Assembly: GCF_050871315.1 (NCBI RefSeq)
Contig: NZ_JBJLRE010000002.1
Length of the DNA: 64,000 nt
Strand: one strand, 5' to 3'
Origin: Kineococcus gynurae
Lineage (GTDB): Bacteria; Actinomycetota; Actinomycetes; Actinomycetales; Kineococcaceae
Shown: positions 15,872-24,577 of the stretch, one piece after another
How positions within the stretch are numbered: position 1 is the first letter of the stretch
Layout of the letters: each line of letters opens with the position of its first letter
The notes under the pieces: model-generated
What the model was told of the DNA's origin: nothing
The model's input: the letters and a program-made list of their open reading frames with translations, nothing else
The model's database searches: none
Translations under genes and position numbers: made by a program

Positions 15872-17227
15872 ATGCGCAACGACCGCCACCTGGAGGTCAC
15901 CCGGCTCGTCGAGCTCATCGACTCCGGGGACGTGGACACCGTCGTGGTCGCCTTCACCGACATGCAGGGACGGTTGCAGGGCAAACGTTTCCACGGCGCC
16001 TACTTCCGCGACGTCGTCCTCGACCACGGGACTGAGGGGTGCAACTACCTGCTCGGTGTCGACGTCGAGATGAACACCGTGCCCGGCTACGCCATCACCT
16101 CCTGGGAGCGGGGGTACGGGGACATGGAGTTCGTCCTCGACCTGGACACGATCCGGTTGCTGACCCACCTGCCGGCCACGGCGATGATCCAGTGCGACCT
16201 CGTCTGGCCCGACCACTCGCCGGTCGCCCCCAGCCCGCGAACCGTCCTCAAGGCGCAGCTGGAGCGGGCCGCGGCCGGGGGGTGGGACGCCCTGGCCGGG
16301 ACCGAGCTGGAGTTCATCGTCTTCGAGGACACCTACGAGGCGGCGAGCCTGGCGAACTACCAGCAGCTCGTCCCGGCCAACCAGTACAACATCGACTACT
16401 CGATCCTCGGCACCACCCGGGTCGAACCCCTGCTCCGCGACATCCGCAACACCATGTACGCGGCCGGGCTCGACGTCGAGTGCGCCAAGGGGGAGTGCAA
16501 CCGCGGCCAGCACGAGATCGGCTTCCTCTTCAACGACGCCCTGGTCACCGCCGACAACCACGCCGTCTACAAGACGGTGGCCAAGGAGATCGCGGCCCAG
16601 CACGGGAAGTCGCTGACCTTCATGGCCAAGTTCGACGAGCGGGAGGGCAACTCCTGCCACATCCACCTGAGCCTGCGCGGCCAGGACGGGTCCACGGTGT
16701 TCTGGGAGGACGGGGCCCGCACCCCGCTCTACGACTCCTTCGTGGCCGGGGTCCTGGCGACGCTGGCCGACTTCACCCTGCTCTACGCCCCGAACGTCAA
16801 CTCCTACAAGCGCTTCGCCGACGGGTCGTTCGCCCCGACGGCGATCGCCTGGGGTGAGGACAACCGCACCTGCGCCGTCCGGCTGGTCGGGCGGGGGGCG
16901 GGGGCGCGGATGGAGAATCGCGTGCCCGGCGGGGACGCCAACCCCTACCTCGCCCTCGCGGCGATGCTGGCCGGGGGGCTGCACGGGATCGAGCAGAGCC
17001 TGCCGCTGCCCGAACCGGTCACCGGCAACGCCTACACCAGCGGTCACGAGCTCGTCCCGACCACGTTGGCGCAGGCCCGGGAGCGGTTCGCCGCCTCGGC
17101 CGTGGCCCGCGCCTGCTTCGGCGACGCCGTGGTGGACCACTACGTCAACAACGCCGACGTCGAGCTGAAGGCCTTCGGCGCCGCGGTCACCGACTGGGAA
17201 CGTCGCCGCGGCTTCGAACGACTCTGA
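15872..17227 (+). CDS. Glutamine-synthetase-like gamma-glutamyl-amine ligase (GlnA4/PuuA type)
   Basis: 451-residue class-I glutamine-synthetase fold. A short beta-grasp N-domain (FTDMQGRLQGKRF) is followed by the catalytic barrel with the metal/glutamate motifs AGTELEFIVFE, KGECNRGQHEIGF, GNSCHIHLSL, the ATP-site NSYKRFADGSFAP and the RLVGRGAGARMENRVPGGDANPYL segment. N-terminal and adenylylation-loop features of true GlnA are absent. This subfamily joins glutamate to amines (putrescine in PuuA, polyamines in Streptomyces GlnA3, ethanolamine in GlnA4). The operon partners, especially the permease at 20188, favour ethanolamine here. GAGGGAG lies nine bases before the ATG. Confidence 0.88.
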   Translation: MRNDRHLEVTRLVELIDSGDVDTVVVAFTDMQGRLQGKRFHGAYFRDVVLDHGTEGCNYLLGVDVEMNTVPGYAITSWERGYGDMEFVLDLDTIRLLTHLPATAMIQCDLVWPDHSPVAPSPRTVLKAQLERAAAGGWDALAGTELEFIVFEDTYEAASLANYQQLVPANQYNIDYSILGTTRVEPLLRDIRNTMYAAGLDVECAKGECNRGQHEIGFLFNDALVTADNHAVYKTVAKEIAAQHGKSLTFMAKFDEREGNSCHIHLSLRGQDGSTVFWEDGARTPLYDSFVAGVLATLADFTLLYAPNVNSYKRFADGSFAPTAIAWGEDNRTCAVRLVGRGAGARMENRVPGGDANPYLALAAMLAGGLHGIEQSLPLPEPVTGNAYTSGHELVPTTLAQARERFAASAVARACFGDAVVDHYVNNADVELKAFGAAVTDWERRRGFERL

Positions 17228-17256
17228 ACCGTCCCACCCCACCCCCGGAGGTCATC

Positions 17257-18612
17257 CTGTACACCGTCCTGGACCCCTCGACCGCGCGACCGGTCACCGA
17301 GGTGCACCTCGCCGACGAGGCGGAGACCGACGCCGCGATCGAGGCGGCGGCCCGGGCCTTCACCACCTGGCGCACCGTCGCCCCGGCCGACCGGGCCCGC
17401 CTGCTGCGCCGGTTCGCGGCGCTGGTCGAGGAGCACGTCGAGGAGCTCGCCGAGCTGGAGGTCCGCAACGCCGGGCACACCCGGGGCAACGCCCGGTGGG
17501 AGGCCGGCAACGTCGCCGACTGCCTCACCTACTACTCCGCCGCACCCGAGCGGTTGTTCGGTCGGCAGATCCCGGTCCCCGGGGGCGTCGACATCACGTT
17601 CCGGGAACCGCTCGGGGTCGTCGGGATCATCGTCCCCTGGAACTTCCCCATGCCCATCGCGGCCTGGGGTTTCGCCCCGGCCCTGGCCGCGGGCAACACC
17701 GTGGTGCTGAAACCGGCCGAGCTGACCCCGCTCACCGCGCTGCGGCTGGCCGAGCTGGGACGCGCGGCGGGCCTGCCCGAGGGGGTCTTCACCGTCCTGC
17801 CCGGCGCCGGTTCCGTGGTCGGTGCGCGGTTCGTGACCCACCCCGCGGTCCGCAAGGTCGTGTTCACCGGGTCGACGCAGGTCGGCAAGCAGGTCATGGC
17901 CGGCTGCGCCGAGCAGGTCAAGCGGGTCACCCTGGAGCTCGGGGGCAAGAGCGCGAACATCGTCTTCGCCGACGCCGACGTCGAGCGGGCGGCGGCCACC
18001 GCCCCGTACGCCGTGTTCGACAACGCCGGGCAGGACTGCTGCGCCCGGTCGCGCATCCTGGTGCAGCGCAGCGTCTACGACGAGTTCCTGGCCGGTCTGG
18101 AGCGAGCCGTGACGGCGTTGCGGGTCACCGACCCGAACACCGACCCGGACTCGGAGATGGGTCCGCTGGTCTCGGCCCGCCAGCGCGACCGGGTCCTCGG
18201 TTACCTGGAGGGGGCCGACGTCGCCGCCCGGGGCAGCGTCCCCGACCTCGACGGGTTCTGGGTGCCGCCGACCGTCGTGCTGCCGAAGGGGACGGCCGAC
18301 CCGCTGTGGCGGGAGGAGGTCTTCGGCCCCGTCGTGGCCGTGCTGCCCTTCACCGACGAGGCCGAGGCGATCGCCCTGGCCAACGACAGCGAGTACGGCC
18401 TGTCCGGGTCCATCTTCACCCGCGACGTGGGGCGGGCCCTGCGGGTCGCCCGGGGCGTGGAGTCGGGCAACCTCAGCGTCAACTCGCACTCGGCGGTGCG
18501 CTACTGGACCCCGTTCGGCGGGTTCAAGCAGTCCGGCCTCGGCAGGGAGCTCGGGCCCGACGCCCCGAACTCCTTCACCGAGGAGAAGAACGTCTTCATC
18601 AGCAACGACTGA
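17257..18612 (+). CDS. Aldehyde dehydrogenase (NAD(P)+), probable CTG start
   Basis: ALDH-superfamily enzyme of about 451 residues. Visible parts: PWNFPMPIAAWGFAPALAAGN, cofactor-loop FTGSTQVGKQVM, general-base Glu in VTLELGGKSANIVF, catalytic Cys in NAGQDCCARSRI, EVFGPVVAVLPF and PFGGFKQSGLGRELG. The family's N-terminal strand (YTVLDPSTARPVTEV) is encoded before the first GTG (17302). The CTG at 17257, five bases after GGAGG, is therefore the likelier start. In the proposed pathway it oxidises gamma-glutamyl-aminoaldehyde to the gamma-glutamyl amino acid. Same operon as the ligase, 29 bases away. Confidence 0.88.
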   Translation: MYTVLDPSTARPVTEVHLADEAETDAAIEAAARAFTTWRTVAPADRARLLRRFAALVEEHVEELAELEVRNAGHTRGNARWEAGNVADCLTYYSAAPERLFGRQIPVPGGVDITFREPLGVVGIIVPWNFPMPIAAWGFAPALAAGNTVVLKPAELTPLTALRLAELGRAAGLPEGVFTVLPGAGSVVGARFVTHPAVRKVVFTGSTQVGKQVMAGCAEQVKRVTLELGGKSANIVFADADVERAAATAPYAVFDNAGQDCCARSRILVQRSVYDEFLAGLERAVTALRVTDPNTDPDSEMGPLVSARQRDRVLGYLEGADVAARGSVPDLDGFWVPPTVVLPKGTADPLWREEVFGPVVAVLPFTDEAEAIALANDSEYGLSGSIFTRDVGRALRVARGVESGNLSVNSHSAVRYWTPFGGFKQSGLGRELGPDAPNSFTEEKNVFISND

Positions 18613-18638
18613 TCAGCAACGAGCTAGGGAGAACCACC

Positions 18639-19418
18639 ATGGCAGGCAGGCTCGAGAACCGGGTCGCGGTCGTGACCGGAGGCTGTTCCGGGATCGGGTT
18701 GGCGACGGTGCGCCGTTTCGTCGAGGAGGGCGCCCGCGTCGTCATCGGCGACATCGACACCGCGGCCGGGGCCCGGGTCGTCGAGGAGCTCGGCGGGGCC
18801 GGGGTCGCGACGTTCGTCCGGGTCGATGTGACCGACAAGGACCAGGTCGACCACCTCTTCGCCACGGCCAAGACCGCCTACGGCTCGGTCGACGTCGCGT
18901 TCAACAACGCGGGGATCAGTCCGCCCGAGGACGACTCGATCCTGGACACCGACCTCGACGCGTGGCGCCGGGTGCAGGAGGTCAACCTCACCAGCGTCTA
19001 CCTGTGCTGCAAGGCGGCGCTGCCCTACATGCTGGAGCAGGGGCGGGGGTCGATCATCAACACGGCCTCGTTCGTCGCCGTGATGGGGGCGGCCACCAGC
19101 CAGATCTCCTACTCCGCCTCCAAGGGCGGGGTGCTCTCGATGAGCCGTGAGCTCGGCGTGCAGTTCGCCCGGCAGGGGGTGCGGGTCAACGCGCTGTGCC
19201 CCGGGCCGGTGAACACCCCGCTGCTGCAGGAGCTGTTCGCCTCCGACCCCGAACGCGCCGCGCGCCGCCTCGTCCACGTGCCGATGGGCCGGTTCGCCGA
19301 ACCCTCCGAGCTGGCCGCGGCCGTGCTGTTCCTGGCCTCCGACGACGCCAGCTTCATCACCGCCTCGACCTTCCTCGTCGACGGCGGCATCTCCGCCGCC
19401 TACGTGACGCCCGTCTGA
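18639..19418 (+). CDS. Short-chain dehydrogenase/reductase
   Basis: 259-residue classical SDR. Cofactor motif TGGCSGIGLA, acidic GDID after beta-2 (NAD preference), NNAGISP, catalytic Ser in INTASFVAV, and YSASKGG with catalytic Tyr and Lys, ending in VDGGISAAYV. Starts at ATG with AGGGAGA eight bases upstream, 26 bases after the aldehyde dehydrogenase, and overlaps the next gene by one base (TGATG). In the suggested route it would oxidise the alcohol of gamma-glutamylethanolamide to the aldehyde; that substrate is inference from the operon. Confidence 0.88.
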   Translation: MAGRLENRVAVVTGGCSGIGLATVRRFVEEGARVVIGDIDTAAGARVVEELGGAGVATFVRVDVTDKDQVDHLFATAKTAYGSVDVAFNNAGISPPEDDSILDTDLDAWRRVQEVNLTSVYLCCKAALPYMLEQGRGSIINTASFVAVMGAATSQISYSASKGGVLSMSRELGVQFARQGVRVNALCPGPVNTPLLQELFASDPERAARRLVHVPMGRFAEPSELAAAVLFLASDDASFITASTFLVDGGISAAYVTPV

Positions 19419-20137
19419 TGCCCCGTCCGGTCATCGGCATCACCAGCTACCAGGAGGACGCCTCCTGGGGGGTCTGGTCCGAACGCGCGGACCTGCTCCC
19501 GGCGAACTACGCCGACGCCGTCCGGCTGGCCGGGGCGGTCCCGGTGCTGCTGCCCGCGTCGGCGCCGTTCCTGGAGTCCGCGCGCGAGGTGCTGGCCCGT
19601 CTGGACGGGGTCGTCGTCGCCGGCGGTCCCGACATCGACCCGGCCCGCTACGGCGCGACCCGGCACGCCCGGACGGGGACGTCCCGGGCCGACCGCGACG
19701 CCTGGGAGCTGGCCGTGCTGGACGCGGCGGCCGAACGCTCGCTGCCCCGGCTCGGCGTCTGCCGCGGGATGCAGATGATGGCCGTCCACGCCGGCGGGGA
19801 ACTCGTCCAGCACCTGCCCGACGACGTGTCCCACGACGGGCACGACCCGGGTGGGGCCGCGTTCGGGACGGTCTCCGTCCGCGTCGAGCCGGACAGCGTC
19901 GTGGGCGCCCTGCTCGCGACGCCCAGCCTGGACGTGAACTGCCACCACCACCAGGCCGTGCGCTCGCACCCGGGTTTCCGTGCGGTGGCCTGGGCCGCCG
20001 ACGGGACCCTGGAGGCGATGGAACGACCCCGCGACCACGACGGCGCACCGTTCGTGGTCGGCATCCAGTGGCACCCGGAACTGGTCGACGACGTCGGGCT
20101 GTTCCGGGGGCTGGTCGAGGCCGCCGCCGGTCGCTGA
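19418..20137 (+). CDS. PuuD-like gamma-glutamyl amide hydrolase (class-I glutamine amidotransferase fold)
   Basis: 239-residue peptidase C26/GATase-1 protein. VVVAGGPDIDPARYG is the family signature; the nucleophile Cys sits in LGVCRGMQMMAVHAGG; His and Glu complete the triad in GIQWHPELVDD. Length and motifs match gamma-glutamyl-GABA hydrolase PuuD. It would release free glutamate from the gamma-glutamyl acid made by the two preceding dehydrogenases, closing the cycle with the ligase. ATG overlaps the SDR stop codon, showing translational coupling. An isolated role in folate polyglutamate trimming is less likely given the operon. Confidence 0.87.
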   Translation: MPRPVIGITSYQEDASWGVWSERADLLPANYADAVRLAGAVPVLLPASAPFLESAREVLARLDGVVVAGGPDIDPARYGATRHARTGTSRADRDAWELAVLDAAAERSLPRLGVCRGMQMMAVHAGGELVQHLPDDVSHDGHDPGGAAFGTVSVRVEPDSVVGALLATPSLDVNCHHHQAVRSHPGFRAVAWAADGTLEAMERPRDHDGAPFVVGIQWHPELVDDVGLFRGLVEAAAGR

Positions 20138-20187
20138 CCGGCGGGCCGACCTCAGCACGATCCACCCCATCATCGAGGAGGCGTCAG

Positions 20188-21618
20188 GTGTCGAAGGGTT
20201 CGAACCCCGGTCGGGGTGTGCAGGAACGGGTGGAGTCCGACGCCTACCTGGAACGGCGGCAGCTCCGGTCCGGGTCGGCCGGCTGGCTGCTGCTGGCCGG
20301 GCTCGGGGTCAGCTACGTCATCTCCGGGGACTACTCGGGCTGGAACTTCGGACTGGCCGAGGGCGGCTTCGGCGGCCTGGCCATCGCCAGCGTCGTCGTG
20401 GCCGGGATGTACCTGGCGATGGTGCTCGGCATGGCCGAGCTGTCCTCGGCCCTGCCCGCCGCCGGGGGCGGGTACACCTTCGCCCGCCGGGCGCTCGGTC
20501 CGTGGGGCGGGTTCGCCACCGGGACGGCGATCCTCATCGAGTACGCGATCGCCCCGGCGGCCATCGCGACGTTCATCGGGGCCTACGTCGAGTCCCTGGG
20601 GTTGTTCGGCATCACCGACGGCTGGTGGGTCTACCTCGCGGCCTACGTGCTCTTCATCGGCATCCACCTGATCGGGGTGGGCGAGGCGCTCAAGGTCATG
20701 TTCGCGGTGACGACGGTCGCCCTCATCGGGCTGATCGTGTTCGGGCTGGCCGCCCTCGGGCAGTTCGACCCCGCCAACCTCACGAACATCACCCCCACCG
20801 ACGCGGCCGGGGCCTCGGAACTCCTGCCCTTCGGCTACCTCGGCGTGTGGTCGGCGATCCCGTTCGCGATCTGGTTCTTCCTGGCCGTCGAGGGTGTTCC
20901 GCTGGCCGCCGAGGAGACCGCGAACCCCGAGCGGAACGTGCCCCGCGGGATCATCGCGGCGATCCTCGTGCTGCTCGGCACCTGCGCCCTGACCCTGGTG
21001 CTCGTCACCGGGGCGGGCGGGGCCGAGGAGATGTCGGACTCGGGCAACCCGCTGGTCGAGGCCCTCGGGACGGGCACGGCGGCGACCGTCGTGAACTACA
21101 TCGGTCTGGCCGGTCTCGTCGCCAGCTTCTTCTCGATCATCTACGCCTACTCCCGTCAGCTGTTCGCGCTCTCCCGGGCCGGGTACCTGCCCAAGGTGCT
21201 CTCGGTCACCAACCGCCGCAAGACCCCGACCCTGGCGCTGCTCGTGCCGGGGGCGATCGGGTTCGTGCTGTCGCTGACCGGGCAGGGGGCCCTGCTGCTG
21301 AACATGGCCGTGTTCGGAGCCGCTCTGAGCTACGTCCTGATGATGATCAGCCACATCGTGCTGCGGGTCCGCGAACCGGAGATGCCCCGGCCCTACCGGA
21401 CCCCGGGCGGCGTCGCCACGACCGGTTTCGCCCTGGTGGTCGGGGTCCTCGCGGTCGTCGCGACGTTCCTGGTCGACAGCACCGCGGCTCTCTGGTGCCT
21501 GGTCGTCTTCCTGGGGTTCATGGCCTACTTCGGGCTGTGGAGCCGGCACCGGCTGGTGGCGAACTCTCCCGACGAGGAGTTCGCCGCCCTCGCCGCGGCG
21601 GAGCGCGACCTGGGCTGA
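20188..21618 (+). CDS. APC-superfamily permease, ethanolamine-permease (EAT) type
   Basis: 476 residues with about twelve hydrophobic segments. The start GTG at 20188 has AGGAGG six bases upstream. VSYVISGDYSGWNFGLAEGG near the N-terminus, the AAGGGYTFARRALGPWGGF loop, and IWFFLAVEGVPLAAEET with the following NPERNVPRG are typical of ethanolamine permeases of the APC family. Last gene of the operon, 50 bases after the hydrolase. It would import the amine used by the ligase. Substrate assignment rests on family resemblance recalled from memory; a different small amine or amino acid is possible. Confidence 0.83.
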   Translation: MSKGSNPGRGVQERVESDAYLERRQLRSGSAGWLLLAGLGVSYVISGDYSGWNFGLAEGGFGGLAIASVVVAGMYLAMVLGMAELSSALPAAGGGYTFARRALGPWGGFATGTAILIEYAIAPAAIATFIGAYVESLGLFGITDGWWVYLAAYVLFIGIHLIGVGEALKVMFAVTTVALIGLIVFGLAALGQFDPANLTNITPTDAAGASELLPFGYLGVWSAIPFAIWFFLAVEGVPLAAEETANPERNVPRGIIAAILVLLGTCALTLVLVTGAGGAEEMSDSGNPLVEALGTGTAATVVNYIGLAGLVASFFSIIYAYSRQLFALSRAGYLPKVLSVTNRRKTPTLALLVPGAIGFVLSLTGQGALLLNMAVFGAALSYVLMMISHIVLRVREPEMPRPYRTPGGVATTGFALVVGVLAVVATFLVDSTAALWCLVVFLGFMAYFGLWSRHRLVANSPDEEFAALAAAERDLG

Positions 21619-21644
21619 TCGCGGCCGCGCCGGGCGTCGCCCCC

Positions 21645-23189
21645 TCACGAGGACGCGACGCCCGGCGGGTCGGGGCGGATCCACCCGAACGTGCGCCGCA
21701 CCGCCTCCTGCCAGTCGGTCCAGCCGCGGTCGCGGGCCGCGGCGTCCATGGCCGGTTCCCACTGCCCGGCCCGGTGCCAGCGGCGCCGCAGGGCGGCGGT
21801 GTCGGACCAGAACCCGACCGTGAGCCCGGCCGCGTAGGCCGCCCCGAGGGACACGGTCTCCGAGACCATCGGCCGCACCACGGGGACGTCCAGCACGTCG
21901 GCGATCGTCTGCATGAGCAGGTTGTTCGAGGTCATCCCGCCGTCGACGCGCAGCGCGGTCAGCGACAACCCGGCGTCGGCACCGACGGCCTCGACGACCT
22001 CCCGGGTCTGCCAGGCGGTCGCCTCCAGGGCGGCCCGGGCGAGATGGCCCTTGGTGACGAACGACGTGAGCCCGACCAGGATCCCGCGGGCCTCGGGCCG
22101 CCAGTGCGGGGCGTACAGACCGCTGAACGCGGGCACCAGGTAGCAACCGCCGTTGTCGGGGACCGAGCGGGCCAGCGACTCCACCTCGGGGGCGGTGGCG
22201 ATCAGCCCCAGGTTGTCGCGCAACCACTGCACGAGCGAACCGGTCACCGCGATGGACCCCTCCAGCGCGTAGGTGGGCTCGGCGTCGCCGATCCGGTGCG
22301 CGACCGTCGTGATCAGTCCGTGGGTTGACCGGATGAGTTCCTGCCCGGTGTTCATGAGCAGGAACGCGCCGGTCCCGTAGGTGCACTTGGCCTCGCCGGG
22401 GTCGAACCCGGTCTGGCCGAACAGGGCGGCCTGCTGGTCGCCGAGCGCCGCGGCGATCCGGGCGCCCGGGACGACCGACCGGGCGAGGCCGTAGACCTCC
22501 GAGGAGGAGCGGATCTCCGGCAGGGTGGCCGGCGGGATCCCGAACACCTCCAGCATCTCCGGGCTCCACCGCAGCGTGCGCAGGTCCATCAGCATGGTCC
22601 GGCTGGCGTTGGTGACGTCGGTGACGTGGACCCCGCCGGAGGCGCCCCCGGTGAGGTTCCACACCAGCCAGGAGTCGATCGTGCCGAAGAGGATGTCGCC
22701 GCGCTCGGCCCGGGCCCGCAACCCCGGCACGTTCTCCAGCAGCCACCGCATCCGGGGCCCGGCGAAGTAGCTGGAGAGCGGCAACCCGCACACGTCGACG
22801 AACCGTTCGGGCCCGCCCTCGGCGGCCGCGATGTCGGCGACGAGGTCCGCGGTCCGGGTGTCCTGCCAGACGATGGCGCGCCCGACGGGTTCTCCGGTCC
22901 GGCGGTCCCAGGCGAGGGTGGTCTCGCGCTGGTTGGCGATGCCGAGGGCGACGATGTCGCTGGGGTCGGCGTCGACCTGGGCCATCGCCTCGGGGACCAG
23001 TTTCACGACCGACCGCCAGATCTCGCGGGCGTCGTGCTCGACCCAGCCGGGCCGGGGGAAGAACTGCCGGTGCTCGCGCTGGGCCACCGCGACCAGCCGA
23101 CCCGCGTGGTCGAACAGGATGCAGCGCGTCGACGTCGTGCCCTGGTCGAGGGCGACGACGTACCCGCGGTGCTCTGGGCGCACGCTCAC
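21645..23189 (-). CDS. glpK: Glycerol kinase
   Basis: 514-residue FGGY-family kinase. N-terminal ATP-site VVALDQGTTSTRCILFD, REHRQFFPRPGWVEHD, the substrate motif GIANQRETTLAWDRRTGEPV, GALGDQQAALFGQ-like loop (AALGDQQAALFGQTGFDPG), GTGAFLLMNTG, FSGLYAPHWRPEARG and LRVDGGMTSNNLLMQ. It phosphorylates glycerol to sn-glycerol-3-phosphate in the cytoplasm. GTG start overlaps the stop codon of the upstream iclR-type gene by four bases (GTGA), so the two are cotranscribed and that regulator probably governs it. No glpF or glpD is adjacent. Confidence 0.93.
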   Translation of the reverse strand: MSVRPEHRGYVVALDQGTTSTRCILFDHAGRLVAVAQREHRQFFPRPGWVEHDAREIWRSVVKLVPEAMAQVDADPSDIVALGIANQRETTLAWDRRTGEPVGRAIVWQDTRTADLVADIAAAEGGPERFVDVCGLPLSSYFAGPRMRWLLENVPGLRARAERGDILFGTIDSWLVWNLTGGASGGVHVTDVTNASRTMLMDLRTLRWSPEMLEVFGIPPATLPEIRSSSEVYGLARSVVPGARIAAALGDQQAALFGQTGFDPGEAKCTYGTGAFLLMNTGQELIRSTHGLITTVAHRIGDAEPTYALEGSIAVTGSLVQWLRDNLGLIATAPEVESLARSVPDNGGCYLVPAFSGLYAPHWRPEARGILVGLTSFVTKGHLARAALEATAWQTREVVEAVGADAGLSLTALRVDGGMTSNNLLMQTIADVLDVPVVRPMVSETVSLGAAYAAGLTVGFWSDTAALRRRWHRAGQWEPAMDAAARDRGWTDWQEAVRRTFGWIRPDPPGVASS

Positions 23190-23959
23190 GAGGCCCTCGG
23201 GGGACGCAGGCCCAGGCCGAGGGAGACCGACCGGGCGGCCGCCCGGACCGCGCTCACCAGGCCGGGGCGGGGGCGGGTCCGGGCGTCCACGATGTCGACG
23301 AGGTCGTCGACCGCGCCCTCGATGCCGAGGGCGCCGACGACCAGCCCCCCGCGGTCGCGCACGGGGGCGGCGATCCCGGCCCGGTCGGGGCGCAGCTCCT
23401 CGACGTCGACGGCCCAGCCCTGCTCGCGGACTGCGGCCAGGGTGCGCCGCAGCACCGCGGGGTCGGTGATGGTGCGTCGGGTGAGCCCGGTCAGCCGGCC
23501 CCGGGGGCGGGCCAGCACGGCCGCGGCGAGGAGCACCTTGCCGAGCGCGCAGGCGTGCGCGGGCAGCGAGACCCCGACCTGCAGCTCCTGCTCGGAGTCG
23601 TCCGGTCGGAAGACGTGGTGCACCACCAGGGCCCGCCCCTCGCTCAGCACGGCGAGGCGCACCTCCTGCCCCGTGCGCACGGCCAGGGAGTCGGCCCAGT
23701 TGACCGCGTGGGCGCGCAGGTCGTCGGCCCCGACGCGGGGTCGCCCGAGCTCACGCAACCCCGGGCCGGTCGTGTAGTCGCCGTGCTCGTCCTGCACCAC
23801 GAAGCCCACGTCGACGAGGGTGCGCAGCAGGCCGTGCGTCGTGGTGGTGGCCAGGCCGAGCGCGTGCCCGATCTCGACCACCCCGAGGGCGCCGGGCGCC
23901 GCCGCGAGCAGCCGCAGCATCGCGGCCGCCCGTTCGACGGACTGGATCGGGCCCGGCAC
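23186..23959 (-). CDS. IclR-family transcriptional regulator
   Basis: 257 residues. N-terminal winged helix (SVERAAAMLRLLAAAPGALGVVEIGHALGLATTTTHGLLRTLVDVGFV) and a C-terminal IclR effector domain (LPAHACALGKVLLAA, WAVDVEELRPDRAGIAAPVRDRGGLVVGALGIEG). It lies between carbonic anhydrase and glycerol kinase on the minus strand and is translationally coupled to glpK. GylR of Streptomyces, an IclR-family member, controls glycerol genes, so a glycerol-linked role is a reasonable inference. Starts at GTG 23959. Confidence 0.87.
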   Translation of the reverse strand: MPGPIQSVERAAAMLRLLAAAPGALGVVEIGHALGLATTTTHGLLRTLVDVGFVVQDEHGDYTTGPGLRELGRPRVGADDLRAHAVNWADSLAVRTGQEVRLAVLSEGRALVVHHVFRPDDSEQELQVGVSLPAHACALGKVLLAAAVLARPRGRLTGLTRRTITDPAVLRRTLAAVREQGWAVDVEELRPDRAGIAAPVRDRGGLVVGALGIEGAVDDLVDIVDARTRPRPGLVSAVRAAARSVSLGLGLRPPRAS

Positions 23960-23975
23960 GGGGAGCGTCCCGCGG

Positions 23976-24521
23976 TCAGCCGGCCTCGGGTCGCGCCAGA
24001 TCGAGCTCGGTGGCCGGCTGGTCGTGGTCGCAGACCAGGTCGATGCGCCCGGTCCGGACGTCGTAGATGCCGCCCGCGACCGGGGTCTCCGGGGGCAGGA
24101 ACGGCCAGGAGCGGACCTTCTGGACGTCGGCCAGCAGGGTGGCCCGCTGGTCGGCGATCGTGCGGAACTCGATGCTGCGGGCGTCGATCCCGCGGGCGGC
24201 CACCTTCTCGTGCACGTCGCGGTCGGAGTTCTTGGTCATGCCGCAGTCGCTGTGCCCCAGCACCAGGACGCGGTCCACCCCCAGCAGGTAGCTGGCCAGG
24301 ACGAGCGTGCGGAGGACGTCGTCGGTGACGCGGGCGCCGGCGTTGCGGAGGATCTTCGCGTCGCCCTTCTCCAGCCCGAGCAGACCGAGGGGGTCGATGC
24401 GGGAGTCCATGCAGGTCAGCACGGCCAGGCCCTTGCCCGCGATCCCGGGGCGACCGGGATCGACGAAGGTCTCGGCGTAGCGCGCATTGGCGGTGAGCAC
24501 GTCGTCGAAGGGGGTGTCCAT
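23976..24521 (-). CDS. Beta-class carbonic anhydrase
   Basis: 181 residues. Zinc-site motifs of beta carbonic anhydrases are present: Cys and Asp/Arg dyad in LTCMDSRIDP, RNAGARVTDDVLRTLVLAS, and His/Cys in VLGHSDCGM. The short form resembles mycobacterial Rv1284-like enzymes. It interconverts CO2 and bicarbonate in the cytoplasm. First gene of the minus-strand group with iclR (16-base gap). TGGGAT six bases before the ATG could be a leaderless -10. It is divergent from the histidine phosphatase gene with only 56 bases between starts. Confidence 0.9.
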   Translation of the reverse strand: MDTPFDDVLTANARYAETFVDPGRPGIAGKGLAVLTCMDSRIDPLGLLGLEKGDAKILRNAGARVTDDVLRTLVLASYLLGVDRVLVLGHSDCGMTKNSDRDVHEKVAARGIDARSIEFRTIADQRATLLADVQKVRSWPFLPPETPVAGGIYDVRTGRIDLVCDHDQPATELDLARPEAG

Positions 24522-24565
24522 GGCGTCATCCCACCACAGGTCCCGATCTCCGTCGGGCGGGAGCG

Positions 24566-24571
24566 TACGGT
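24566..24571 (+). promoter_or_regulatory. Candidate leaderless -10 (TACGGT, 6 nt before ATG 24578)
   Basis: Hexamer and spacing match the recurring pattern described in the findings; no Shine-Dalgarno precedes this start. Confidence 0.45.
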
Positions 24572-24577
24572 CCGCGG

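Noticed and set aside
14965..15984. Minus-strand reading frame extending the SpoIIE-type protein to 708 residues
   Set aside because: The extra 340 codons are the antisense of the GntR regulator and lack family features; ATG 14964 with AGGG upstream gives the normal start.
20170..22791. 873-residue minus-strand frame opposite the permease and glpK region
   Set aside because: Arg/Pro/Gly-rich translation typical of the antisense of high-GC genes; both covered genes show clear family motifs in their own frames.
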